Origin: an uncultured Chloroflexota bacterium
GTDB lineage: Bacteria > Chloroflexota > Chloroflexia > Chloroflexales > Roseiflexaceae
Reading direction: 5' to 3'
NCBI GenBank assembly: GCA_937876225.1
Contig: CALFIC010000076.1
Coordinates: forward strand, 1 to 26,340
Length of the DNA stretch: 26,340 nucleotides
Position 1 is the first letter of the stretch, and the number at the start of each line of letters is the position of its first letter. Position numbers and translations under genes: made by a program. Shown in pieces: positions 18,824-26,340 of the stretch. The notes under the pieces are model-generated. The model was given only the letters and a program-made list of their open reading frames with translations. It was not told the DNA's origin and searched no databases.

Positions 18824-19918
18824 ATGAATCTCGCGACTATCTCTACCCCCGCATTAATCATCGACGAGGGGCGTGTGCGTGCCAATATTGAGCGCTGGCA
18901 AGCGCTCGTCAATCAGTATGGTGTGGCGTTACGCCCCCACATCAAAACCCACAAAAGTCTCGAAATCGCCCGCATGCAAATTGCCGCCGGTGCACACGGG
19001 ATTACCTCGGCCAAATTGAGTGAAGCCGAAGTCTTTATCGACGCCGGATTTACCGATTGCTTTGTGGCTTACCCGATTATCGGTGCCGATAAATGTGCCC
19101 ATGCCGCCCAGCTCGCCTTGCGTTGCCACTTGATTGTGGGCGTCGATTCATTGCTGGGGATTGCGCAACTATCTGCTGCCATGCACGCGGCCGGTGCCAC
19201 TGTTGGGGTGCGGGTCGAAATCGATACCGGCTTGCATCGCTGTGGCGTCGCTCCTGCCGCCGCCGCTGAATTGTGCCGTGCCGTATTGGCAGCGCCAGGA
19301 TTAACGCTCGATGGGATTTTCACCTATCGTGGTGCCTGGTTTGCCGGCGCCAATGGACGCTCTGGCTATGATTTGGGCATCGAAGAATCCCAAATGATGG
19401 TTGCGGTGGCTAATGATTTGCGCGCCAATGGGATTGCCATCAATGCCATCAGTGTTGGCTCAACGCCTACCGGGGCAGGGGCAGTGTGTGTCCCCGGTAT
19501 CACCGAAATCCGCCCAGGCACGTATGTATTTGGCGACGACATGCAGTTGCGCAATGGCGCCTGTACGAGTGAGCAGGTGGGTCTTTCGATTTGGTGTACG
19601 GTGATTAGTCGCCCCGACGCCCAGACGGCCACCATCGATGCCGGCGCCAAGACTTTTTCTGGCGATGTTATTCCTGACCGGATGGGTTTGCTTGGTTATG
19701 CCACCGCCGTCGACTATGCCGCTACGTTGGTGCGTATGTCCGAAGAACATGGCGTGTTGCAATTGGCTCCCGGCGTCGATTTGCCGATCGGCACCCGCAT
19801 CGCCATGCGCCCGATTCATGTCTGTACGACCGTGAATTTGTCTGATGTCATGTATCTCCAAGGGCGCGATTGGGACTGTACGCCGATTCAGGTGGTTGCC
19901 CGCGGCAAGCGGAGTTAG
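18824..19918 (+). CDS. PLP enzyme of the D-threonine aldolase / D-serine dehydratase (DSD1) family
   Basis: A 364-residue alanine-racemase-fold PLP enzyme. STPALIID near the start and RPHIKTHK place the cofactor lysine at Lys41. HVCTTVNLSD near the C-terminus gives the metal-binding pair His332 and Cys334 seen in D-serine dehydratases and D-threonine aldolases. GSTPTGAG (about 212-219) fits the phosphate-binding loop. It should cleave or dehydrate a D-beta-hydroxy amino acid, or run the aldol reaction in reverse; which one cannot be told. AGGAG lies 6 nt before the ATG. It is third in the operon, 9 nt after the dehydrogenase and 5 nt before the unknown gene. Confidence 0.9.
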   Translation: MNLATISTPALIIDEGRVRANIERWQALVNQYGVALRPHIKTHKSLEIARMQIAAGAHGITSAKLSEAEVFIDAGFTDCFVAYPIIGADKCAHAAQLALRCHLIVGVDSLLGIAQLSAAMHAAGATVGVRVEIDTGLHRCGVAPAAAAELCRAVLAAPGLTLDGIFTYRGAWFAGANGRSGYDLGIEESQMMVAVANDLRANGIAINAISVGSTPTGAGAVCVPGITEIRPGTYVFGDDMQLRNGACTSEQVGLSIWCTVISRPDAQTATIDAGAKTFSGDVIPDRMGLLGYATAVDYAATLVRMSEEHGVLQLAPGVDLPIGTRIAMRPIHVCTTVNLSDVMYLQGRDWDCTPIQVVARGKRS

Positions 19919-19923
19919 TGTTT

Positions 19924-20922
19924 ATGGGTGAAAAAAATAGCCCTGCTCCGGCGGTGAATAGTTGGCTGACATCATTGTGGTCCGCTGCCCAAACTGTACA
20001 GCCGTTGTGTGTCTGGCAGGATGTCTATGCGGCCAGTGCTATGCCATTTGTGTATGTAGCTGCGGAATCGTGGTTTGACCCTGCAACGATTCATTGCCAC
20101 CCCCGCCTGCAAATTCCCGCGGTGTCTGCTTTGCATGCGTTGCGCAAGTTGGATGTCGCGTGCTGGGCGGCGTGTGGGATTGCCGTGACCCAGCACTGGT
20201 TTCGCACTCCCCAGGACCTCGCTGCATTCCTTGTGAATCCATTTGTGGGCGTGGCCGTTATATGGGGTGTTGATGGGCCTGAATACGGCGTATTAATCGA
20301 ATATACCGCTACATCGCTCACGATTCAGTGTAGCGATGGTCGTTTGCAGACATGTGCATATTCAGCGCTCTATAATCGCAGTGGCATTGACGTTGCCGTG
20401 CTCGCTCCGCTACCCGTCGCGCCAATGCCGTCGTATGCACCATTGGCTCAGGCATGTGCGTTATTTGGTATGCAGACGATTGTGCGTTTTGACACCCCCA
20501 AGCATCCCTTACGCGACGACCAAGCGTGGCATGTTGGCTTGGGCGCTTTTGAAGTGATGGCACTGGCTGCGGATCATGCGGCGCCACTCGCGCTGGTGTC
20601 GACTCATGTAGCAACCATCATGCGTGATTTGTGGCAACGCAGTGTAGTAGCTCAACAATTATTGCAGCATTGGGCGCCGCTCCATCCTACCGCGACCGGT
20701 ACGCAGATGTTGCTACAGGCTGCCGATGCATTTGTGGATGCACAATTTTTTCTTGATATTGTTGCTACTCAATTTCCGCTCACGACACCACCACGTGCAC
20801 TGAGCCATGCCGAAGGTGATTTGGTCGCCGCTGCCTGTCGCGATGTGCGTATGGTGCTTGGCGATGCGCTGACTGGCATGCAACACGCATTAGCGCAATG
20901 GCAAACCCACTGCGACGATTAA
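19924..20922 (+). CDS. Unrecognised 332-residue protein, last gene of the formyltransferase operon
   Basis: I do not recognise the family. The protein has no signal peptide or membrane segment, is rich in Ala, Trp, His and Cys, and looks globular and cytoplasmic. The segment about 102-160 (VGVAVIWGVDGPEYGVLIEY..SLTIQCSDGR..TCAYSALYN) reads like the late strands of a papain/C39-like fold, with CWAACG at about 78-83 as a possible equivalent of the active-site Cys helix; this is only a guess. The C-terminal half is helical and Ala/Gln-rich. The start at 19924 is chosen because GGAG lies 9 nt upstream and the gap to the PLP gene is then 5 nt. The tight spacing says it works with the three enzymes before it. 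Its stop lies in a terminator-like hairpin. Confidence 0.8.
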   Translation: MGEKNSPAPAVNSWLTSLWSAAQTVQPLCVWQDVYAASAMPFVYVAAESWFDPATIHCHPRLQIPAVSALHALRKLDVACWAACGIAVTQHWFRTPQDLAAFLVNPFVGVAVIWGVDGPEYGVLIEYTATSLTIQCSDGRLQTCAYSALYNRSGIDVAVLAPLPVAPMPSYAPLAQACALFGMQTIVRFDTPKHPLRDDQAWHVGLGAFEVMALAADHAAPLALVSTHVATIMRDLWQRSVVAQQLLQHWAPLHPTATGTQMLLQAADAFVDAQFFLDIVATQFPLTTPPRALSHAEGDLVAAACRDVRMVLGDALTGMQHALAQWQTHCDD

Positions 20923-20936
20923 TGTCGTAGTGGGTT
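20904..20936. terminator. 13-bp hairpin spanning the operon stop codon
   Basis: Arms 20904-20916 and 20924-20936 pair over 13 positions with one G-T wobble around a 7-nt loop that contains the stop codon of the unknown protein. It also sits 7 nt past the 3' end of the convergent tRNA gene, so it is placed to end both transcripts. T-tracts are short on both sides (TTGAGG on plus, TTTGCC on minus). Confidence 0.65.
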
Positions 20937-20942
20937 GAGGAG

Positions 20943-21017
20943 TGGTGGGCCGAACGGGATTCGAACCTGTAACCAAGTCGTTATGAGCGACGTGCTCTGC
21001 CATTGAGCTATCGGCCC
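20943..21017 (-). tRNA. tRNA-Met (CAT), elongator type
   Basis: On the minus strand a full cloverleaf: 7-bp acceptor stem GGGCCGA/TCGGCCC, D-arm GCTC...GAGC, anticodon loop CTCATAA (CAT at 20985-20983), T-arm ACAGG-TTCGAAT-CCCGT, discriminator A and an encoded CCA. The T-arm, including its internal A-C mismatch, matches the elongator tRNA-Met of E. coli. The anticodon stem lacks the three G-C pairs of initiator tRNA. tRNA-Ile2 (lysidine type) also has CAT in the gene and is the alternative; the T-arm favours Met. The first anticodon-stem pair is a C-T mismatch. Confidence 0.93.
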
Positions 21018-21026
21018 GTGTATATA

Positions 21027-21056
21027 ATCCTAGCATGTAATAACCCTGTTTGGCAA
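21027..21056 (-). promoter_or_regulatory. Promoter of the tRNA-Met gene
   Basis: Minus-strand TTGCCA (21056-21051), 18-nt spacer and TAGGAT (21032-21027), with the tRNA 5' end 9 nt further on. The -35 box directly abuts the palindrome that ends the upstream operon. Confidence 0.65.
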
Positions 21057-21084
21057 ATCGACACCTCCAATTGGAGGTGTCGAT
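21057..21084. terminator. Perfect 28-nt palindrome, probable terminator of the membrane protein operon
   Basis: Twelve-base arms ATCGACACCTCC / GGAGGTGTCGAT flank a self-complementary AATT. It starts 8 nt past the stop of the minus-strand membrane protein. The following TTTGCC is a short T-tract that doubles as the -35 region of the tRNA promoter. Confidence 0.7.
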
Positions 21085-21092
21085 GAGTGTCG

Positions 21093-22568
21093 TTATTGGC
21101 AGCCATTTTTGAGGACACGACAGCGATCAAACAAGCCAGCGCCCTTTTGCCACATGCGCACTGGTAATTCCCATTGCCACTGCCATACGTCTGGCCATGT
21201 CAAACCGCGCCGGATGTTGGTCAATGAATTAAACAACGTAGCGTTGACAATCAAACCCATGTTCCAGGCAATCAATGCAACCACACCGGCAATTAATATG
21301 CGCGGATGAATGCGCGTTTTGAGGTAATCCAACAAAAACGCCAAGCCACAAATAAAAAATGGTGAACATTCAATAAAACGCCGAAATCCGAATGCGCCGC
21401 TCAGATGCCACGTTGTCCCAAAGGCTCCATTGAGCCATACTTGTAACAAAAACGCCACCAGCATTGGCGCACCAGCACGAGGGTGGCGTCGCGCCAACCC
21501 GACCAGCCCGATAATCGCCGGTAACAAAATCGGACTCCACACTAACGCCCCCCGACTCCATGCTGTGATGCTAATGGGCTCTTTGCCTACATTACAGATG
21601 GGCTCGGGGGACGGATCAAAGTCGATCAGGGTATCAATGGCGTGTGGGCTACACAGGTTGAGTTTGTTCGACACTTCACTCGCTGGTTTGGCCACCCCAT
21701 TGACCAGTTTATATGCCAAAAACTGTGGCGCCACGGTGAATCCTGCGACGAGCGCACACCACACAATCATGGTGGCGTATGACCGCAATATAGTAAATTG
21801 TCGTGTGCGCAGTGCGTTCCAGGCGACATACCCGACACTCATTGCAGGCATGATCATCAACAAAATCAACTGTTCGCGCACCATATACAACAGACCGGCA
21901 CTCACGCCCAACAATATCCAGCGTGACATCCGTTGCGGCGTTAGCATGGTTTGCCACCAGCACCATACAAAACAACAGGTCACAAAAAACCCATTGGCGT
22001 GTGCAAACGGCATTTGTATCGTCATGTAATATATGAGCGGCGAGGCTAACCAGATACCAATTGTCGCGAGTGTGCTACTCCAACGACTGGTCCAGGTTTG
22101 GGCGAGCTGACGGATAATCAAAATCCCCAGCATGGCATAAATTGCCGACGCATAACAAACTGCACGTTGATAGGGCCAACTATAGCCGTCGGCCGGGATG
22201 TTTTTTGCCAGACCGACTGCATGGAAGCCGTGGAGCCCGATATCCGTTGCAATAAACCATGGCGCCCAAAGCAGTGCGCTCCCAATCGGGGCAATGTTAC
22301 CGTAGAGACCCGTCAATGGCCGGATACGATTGGGCATCAAGAGACTCTTGTCGATGCCAGATTGGGGGTTCATGCTGGCAAAGCGGGTATATTCGTTCGC
22401 AAAGTTGACATCGTGATCAAACCACGCTGAGCGTAACCACGCATAATACTGAACCTCATCGGTCGCATAGACACGGGGCAGTGCGCCCACCAAACAAACG
22501 AGCATGAGGACGCCGAGCAGAATCTGCCCGGCGTCTTTTTGATAATAATTGCGTAACCGATTCCACAT
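21093..22568 (-). CDS. Polytopic membrane protein, GT-C glycosyltransferase-like
   Basis: A 491-residue integral membrane protein with about ten hydrophobic segments, the first at about 15-33. The first outer loop carries an acidic pair soon after it (ATDEVQYY, Asp37-Glu38) and then aromatic/charged residues, the layout of GT-C glycosyltransferases (PMT/ArnT-like) that use lipid-linked sugar donors on the outer face. A larger loop at about 287-325 has several Cys and Asp. No specific GT-C family signature was proven, so 'membrane protein of unknown function' is the safe alternative. It begins 6 nt after the stop of the secreted protein gene with a weak ribosome binding site, so translation is probably coupled; it may modify that protein or its surface partners. 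Confidence 0.72.
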   Translation of the reverse strand: MWNRLRNYYQKDAGQILLGVLMLVCLVGALPRVYATDEVQYYAWLRSAWFDHDVNFANEYTRFASMNPQSGIDKSLLMPNRIRPLTGLYGNIAPIGSALLWAPWFIATDIGLHGFHAVGLAKNIPADGYSWPYQRAVCYASAIYAMLGILIIRQLAQTWTSRWSSTLATIGIWLASPLIYYMTIQMPFAHANGFFVTCCFVWCWWQTMLTPQRMSRWILLGVSAGLLYMVREQLILLMIMPAMSVGYVAWNALRTRQFTILRSYATMIVWCALVAGFTVAPQFLAYKLVNGVAKPASEVSNKLNLCSPHAIDTLIDFDPSPEPICNVGKEPISITAWSRGALVWSPILLPAIIGLVGLARRHPRAGAPMLVAFLLQVWLNGAFGTTWHLSGAFGFRRFIECSPFFICGLAFLLDYLKTRIHPRILIAGVVALIAWNMGLIVNATLFNSLTNIRRGLTWPDVWQWQWELPVRMWQKGAGLFDRCRVLKNGCQ

Positions 22569-22574
22569 TGGCTG

Positions 22575-24980
22575 CTACCGTTGACTAAATGTGAGTGGCA
22601 TAAATATCTTGTTTGTGGTCATGGTGACCGTTGTATCGACCGTTACCGCTGTGGTGCTGGCATTTCCTGCACCGTCCAAGAACCGGATATAGGTGCGGTA
22701 CAATCCACTGCTTGGTACTTGATTGAGTCCGTGGAGAAGATTCCAAGGGATAGCTGTGGGGCTAGTAACTGGCACTGCACCCCAGCGGAGTTGGCTGGCG
22801 GTATCTGCGGGACATCCACCAACGACATCACCCACGCACTTGGCATTGGCTACCCAAACACCCCAATATTGGCGACCACTTGCAGTATAAATGTCGTCTG
22901 TAATCGTCCCACCCGTGAGCCCAATCGTCCCACTAAAGACACCCGTCGCAGCCGTAAACGAGGCTGTTGGTGCAGAAGATACCACGGGAGGGGTGACATC
23001 GTAGGTAAATGGTCGGATGCCACGGACTTCACTGTTTGTTGCGCCGTCAGTGAGCGTCAATGAAATACCCACAGTACTCGTGATACTGTTGAAGTTGACG
23101 GGAATCGGTTGATTAATCTTGTCGCTATCAAACAACACTTCTGGTTGGTCATTGATTTTGTACGAGGTAAGCCCTGATGTGTCGGTTACCCCAGTGATTG
23201 TTAATGCACCCATCGGGCTCCGTGTATATCCTGGTGCACTATACGATGAACCACGCATACTCCATTGATCTTTGTAGCTTGGTGTGTTGTTCCCATTACT
23301 TAATGCGACTGTTGCGCCAACGGTGCTATCAGTGTCAACGGTAACTTGATTGGTTATCCACGCCTCAAGTGGGCCGTTGGCATCATACAAACGCACATGT
23401 ACATAATTGTTCCCCGCTACTAACCCACTTACACTGAATGTGCCACTTGCTTGTGAAAATGGTTTAATGTCGCTTGAGCTTGGACTTGTTGGTGGGGTTG
23501 CACTTGTTGATGCAACTGCAACGTAACGGGTAGCCGTACAAGTTGCGCCTGTATAAATCGCACCTGATGCACTTGCACGATTGATGAATAATGCGCCGCT
23601 TTCAAGCACGACATTGGGACGACAACGTGAAGCTGCGCCATTAATCGGCGCGCTATAGGTAACCCAGTAGACACCATGTGTAGCAGCATCGCGCTCTGTC
23701 ACATAAATGAAACTGATGCGTGTTTCACCATTAACATCGATAATATTGATAGATGGTTTTCCGAATGCAGGAGTCCCACTCATCGGTGCTTTACTTGACC
23801 ACAGACCAGTTTTGGTATTTAAAAATGCAATCCGTGCGATTTTGGTGGAATAGTCGCCGTCAATGCCAGCAATTACATTGCCGTCTGCATCTGCCGTAAT
23901 TGCGGTACCGCCATATGCTTCAAGATCATTGAGATCAGCTATAATCGTTGGCTTTGCAAAACTACCAAGTCCCTTCCATGTGTTGGTGGCAATTTCGTAG
24001 CGCATTGCGACTTGCGCCCGCCCGCTATCACCACGTTGCACTACGTGCATTGTAAAATACAAATTATCATCAGCACCCATGGATGCAGAGGGTTGCATAC
24101 AAGCAAAAATATCTGTGAAATGGAGCCCAGTCGCTGGGCGGCAATCGACAATGGCAACTGAACGTTGCGTCAGGTCAAACGGATTGGTAATTACATTCGT
24201 ATTTGGATTGAGAAACGCCGCTCCGATTACAAGTTTGCCGCTTTTCACCAAAGATGCCGTCATGAAAAACTGTCCATTTGACATGCCAGTAAAAGAATCG
24301 ACAGTGCCATTGCCGGTGCCGAGTGAGTTCCATCCAACACTTATGGGCGCATTTGTCTTGACTAAATCAGTCGGAAATGACGCGTAGCGAATATCAAACT
24401 CTTCCCCCGAGTTCCAACCTGACATGCCGATAAGCACATGACTGTCATTCACGCCTAATCCTGTATACGAATATGCAGATTTTTTTACATCAATGGCTAT
24501 TTTTCGTGCAGTTAATCCGCTAAACGGAGCACTAGCTGGTGCATTTGCTGGGATAAACAATAATCGAAATCCACTCGCTGAGCCTTTCCCAATATATAAA
24601 TTTCCTTCGTTATCACTTGCCAATACTGAAGGGTTTAACTTTACAGAATAGGCAGTGTAGTTTTCTGACGCATCTTGGTATGTGGCTACGATACTACAGG
24701 TGCCATCACCATTGCCTGAAGCAGCGCTAGGATTTAATGCAAATATGGCGATATAGGCTTTGCCGCTCATCGATTCGTAAGGTGAAATACTTTTTGCAAC
24801 ATACAACAAGCCGTTTGGATGCACTGCCGCACTCCCGCCCCATGCAATTAATGAAGTATTGAGTCGACACAACGTGCGTGTGGTGAGATCAGCAGCTGCG
24901 TATGCGGTGTGCGGTGTCACAATGCCTACCGCAGATAAAATTGATATCAAACAAAACAGTCGTAAGATTAGTTGTCGCAT
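22575..24980 (-). CDS. Large secreted protein with propeller-like and Ig-like regions
   Basis: An 801-residue exported protein. A signal peptide covers about 1-31 (RQLILRLFCLISILSAVG... cut after TAYA). The N-terminal half has spaced motifs such as VHPNGLLYVAKS, SDNEGNLYIGKG, GADDNLYFTMHV and DADGNVIAGIDG, suggesting a beta-propeller. The C-terminal half has Ig-like turns (TYDVTPPVV, FLDGAGNAST). The protein ends NKIFMPLTFSQR, close to the hydrophobic-Pro-Leu tails I associate with secreted Chloroflexota proteins. No enzyme motif was found. The start at 24980 is chosen for GAGGA at 7 nt and because it puts the signal peptide at the N-terminus; an in-frame ATG at 25013 would add a non-signal extension. 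Gene and membrane partner are 6 nt apart. Confidence 0.85.
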   Translation of the reverse strand: MRQLILRLFCLISILSAVGIVTPHTAYAAADLTTRTLCRLNTSLIAWGGSAAVHPNGLLYVAKSISPYESMSGKAYIAIFALNPSAASGNGDGTCSIVATYQDASENYTAYSVKLNPSVLASDNEGNLYIGKGSASGFRLLFIPANAPASAPFSGLTARKIAIDVKKSAYSYTGLGVNDSHVLIGMSGWNSGEEFDIRYASFPTDLVKTNAPISVGWNSLGTGNGTVDSFTGMSNGQFFMTASLVKSGKLVIGAAFLNPNTNVITNPFDLTQRSVAIVDCRPATGLHFTDIFACMQPSASMGADDNLYFTMHVVQRGDSGRAQVAMRYEIATNTWKGLGSFAKPTIIADLNDLEAYGGTAITADADGNVIAGIDGDYSTKIARIAFLNTKTGLWSSKAPMSGTPAFGKPSINIIDVNGETRISFIYVTERDAATHGVYWVTYSAPINGAASRCRPNVVLESGALFINRASASGAIYTGATCTATRYVAVASTSATPPTSPSSSDIKPFSQASGTFSVSGLVAGNNYVHVRLYDANGPLEAWITNQVTVDTDSTVGATVALSNGNNTPSYKDQWSMRGSSYSAPGYTRSPMGALTITGVTDTSGLTSYKINDQPEVLFDSDKINQPIPVNFNSITSTVGISLTLTDGATNSEVRGIRPFTYDVTPPVVSSAPTASFTAATGVFSGTIGLTGGTITDDIYTASGRQYWGVWVANAKCVGDVVGGCPADTASQLRWGAVPVTSPTAIPWNLLHGLNQVPSSGLYRTYIRFLDGAGNASTTAVTVDTTVTMTTNKIFMPLTFSQR

Positions 24981-25100
24981 ATGATATTCCTCGCTCTCCA
25001 TTGTTTCTATCATAAGTTATCAATAGTCATTGTCATAATACAGGTCTATGAGTATTGACTGATGTCGTTATGATATAGACGGATTATTCGGTTACTTTGT

Positions 25101-25904
25101 TCAATTTGCTGGGCGTTGCAACACAATTAATAACATTGAGCGACTTGCAGGGAAGACACTTGTGACGAGCGCAATCAACGCTTTGGCAAGCCAACGGTGA
25201 GGTGCTTTGCCAAAGCGTCCGCGTTCGAGTCCGACCGGTTCATAGGCGCTACAGTAAATCTTTTGGGTAACGGAGTAGTGCGACTCTTGTGCAAGCCAGG
25301 CTAGTTGTTGCATGCTAAACAGCCGGCTATGTGTGTAATATCGTGCTTCGCGTCGCAACAAAGCCCAACGCTTGAATTCTTCGTCGTGATCAAAAGGCCG
25401 GCTGAGTACAATATCAAAAAATGTTCGTAGCCGACTTTTGAAATAAAACTGATTGGGTGTACTAATCACCAAATGCCCACCTGGAGCAAGCAATGTATAG
25501 AATGCTTCGAGCGCTTCGAGCGGTGGGTGTGCTAGGTGTTCGATTACTTCAGAAAAAAGAATTATATCGAATTGCGCAGAGGCGTATGGCGGATCTTCGT
25601 TATCGATATTCCAGCGTCGCACATCGACATTCAAGCGTTGCCAAAAATCCGCGCGATGTTCGGGGAATAAATCTGTACCACTGACCTGGTATCCGGCTTG
25701 GACGAGCATTTCGGTGAATTGCCCGGGATTTACGCCGATTTCGAGCACGCGTTTGCCTGGTAAGTGCATCACGGTTTCGAGTAACGACACAAAGCGATAG
25801 CGGTGATAGCGGAAGTATTCGGGTTTGTTGTCTGGTTGCAATGTTTTGTAGGCATCGACAATCTTGACCGCTTCATTGTGTAAATTTGGCGTATTTGACG
25901 TCAT
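25101..25904 (-). CDS. Class I SAM-dependent methyltransferase
   Basis: A 267-residue soluble methyltransferase. Motif I is VLEIGVNPGQF (53-63), followed by the acidic end of strand 2 (GTDLFPEH), then ILFSEVIEHLAHPP and LLAPGGHLVISTPN, typical of the methyltransferase 11/23 group acting on small molecules, lipids or sugars. Two in-frame ATGs lie 3 nt apart; GAGG is 6 nt from the one at 25904, which is preferred over 25907. It starts 8 nt after the stop of the glycosyltransferase, so the two are cotranscribed and it probably methylates a glycan or glycolipid intermediate. Longer upstream starts would overlap the glycosyltransferase. Confidence 0.92.
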   Translation of the reverse strand: MTSNTPNLHNEAVKIVDAYKTLQPDNKPEYFRYHRYRFVSLLETVMHLPGKRVLEIGVNPGQFTEMLVQAGYQVSGTDLFPEHRADFWQRLNVDVRRWNIDNEDPPYASAQFDIILFSEVIEHLAHPPLEALEAFYTLLAPGGHLVISTPNQFYFKSRLRTFFDIVLSRPFDHDEEFKRWALLRREARYYTHSRLFSMQQLAWLAQESHYSVTQKIYCSAYEPVGLERGRFGKAPHRWLAKALIALVTSVFPASRSMLLIVLQRPAN

Positions 25905-25912
25905 CATAACCC

Positions 25913-26340
25913 TCAGTTCCGAGCCCGTGTACAAATTGCAACGAGCTCTGCGGCGCGATTTCGATAGGTATAAGGGGCAACAGCTGTGATGCCTGCATCG
26001 GCATATTGTTGTCGCAGTGTGGGGTTGCAAATTAACGTATCGAGATGAGTGGTAAGTGAATCCACGTCACCTCGGACGAAGGTACATGCGCCATCCACTC
26101 CAATGATTTCGCGGAGCGACGCCATTTCGGGACAAATTACGGCACGTCCGGTGGCCATGTATTCAAACAACTTCAACGGTGATGCCGTTTCGTCGGTGAC
26201 CGTGTCGGGGATCGCCAAGATATCACTTGCAACCAAATAATCAGCTACAGTTGCTTGGGGCACAACCCCTACAAACGTCACATATGCGTCGAGTTGGTGT
26301 TGGTTCACAAGCTGACGAAGTTCATTCACTTCTTGGGGTC
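25913..26340 (-). CDS. Glycosyltransferase, GT4/GT1 type, C-terminal part (runs off the right edge)
   Basis: The last 142 residues of a GT-B fold glycosyltransferase; the frame is open to the window end and begins ...PQEVNELRQLV, which fits the GxGP...L segment of the family, so the true start is outside. The C-terminal nucleotide-sugar domain shows VTFVGVVPQATVADYLVASDILAIP and the EASP-like donor motif DETASPLKLFEYMATGRAVI with its two acidic residues 8 apart. A GTG near 26329 is not a real start. The acceptor and sugar are unknown. It lies directly upstream of the methyltransferase in a probable glycan or surface polymer operon. Confidence 0.9.
   Translation of the reverse strand, partial: PQEVNELRQLVNQHQLDAYVTFVGVVPQATVADYLVASDILAIPDTVTDETASPLKLFEYMATGRAVICPEMASLREIIGVDGACTFVRGDVDSLTTHLDTLICNPTLRQQYADAGITAVAPYTYRNRAAELVAICTRARN

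Noticed and set aside
20943..21017. The tRNA gene considered as an integration site for a mobile element
   Set aside because: No integrase gene and no second copy of the tRNA 3' end was noticed on either side; neighbours look like ordinary chromosomal genes.

Overview
The window looks like a chromosomal segment of a member of the Chloroflexota, perhaps a Herpetosiphon-like Chloroflexia. This is inferred from style, since no rRNA or housekeeping marker is present. The pointers are mid GC content by eye, an Ala/Pro/Thr-rich linker after the lipobox of the binding protein, a giant secreted RCC1-repeat protein, and a secreted protein ending in a short ...IFMPL... tail. No insertion sequence, prophage, CRISPR array or plasmid function was seen.

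Left part (1-9790, all minus strand): pyruvate phosphate dikinase with its own promoter; an operon of two tandem histidine phosphatases and a flavin amine oxidase joined by a TGATG stop/start; then an oligopeptide-type ABC importer in the order permease B, permease C, binding protein A. The binding protein ends in a classic terminator with a UUCG loop. No ATPase genes accompany the importer.

Region 9791-10715 has no intact gene. It holds a near-consensus promoter facing the importer, three dyads in the leader, and a 16-codon relic that copies the ribosome binding site and signal-peptide start of the binding protein. The importer operon therefore probably once began with a second binding-protein gene.

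Middle part (10716-20922, mostly plus strand): a 1517-residue anchored or secreted protein with 28 RCC1-type repeats, each keeping a cysteine pair, overlaps by ATGA with an ATP-grasp amino-acid-ligase-like gene. A minus-strand gene for a tandem-duplicated YggX (iron trafficking) protein follows. Divergent from it is a tight four-gene operon: formyltransferase, short-chain dehydrogenase, D-threonine aldolase/D-serine dehydratase-type PLP enzyme, and an unrecognised 332-residue protein. Ligase, formyltransferase, dehydrogenase and PLP enzyme together suggest a small undescribed pathway making or remodelling a modified amino acid or dipeptide. This is the best candidate for an undescribed system here, but it is inference from gene content.

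Right part (20943-26340, minus strand): an elongator-type tRNA-Met(CAT) with promoter and encoded CCA; a GT-C-like multi-membrane protein coupled to a large secreted propeller/Ig-like protein; and a methyltransferase following a glycosyltransferase that runs off the right edge. These suggest a cell-surface or glycan region.
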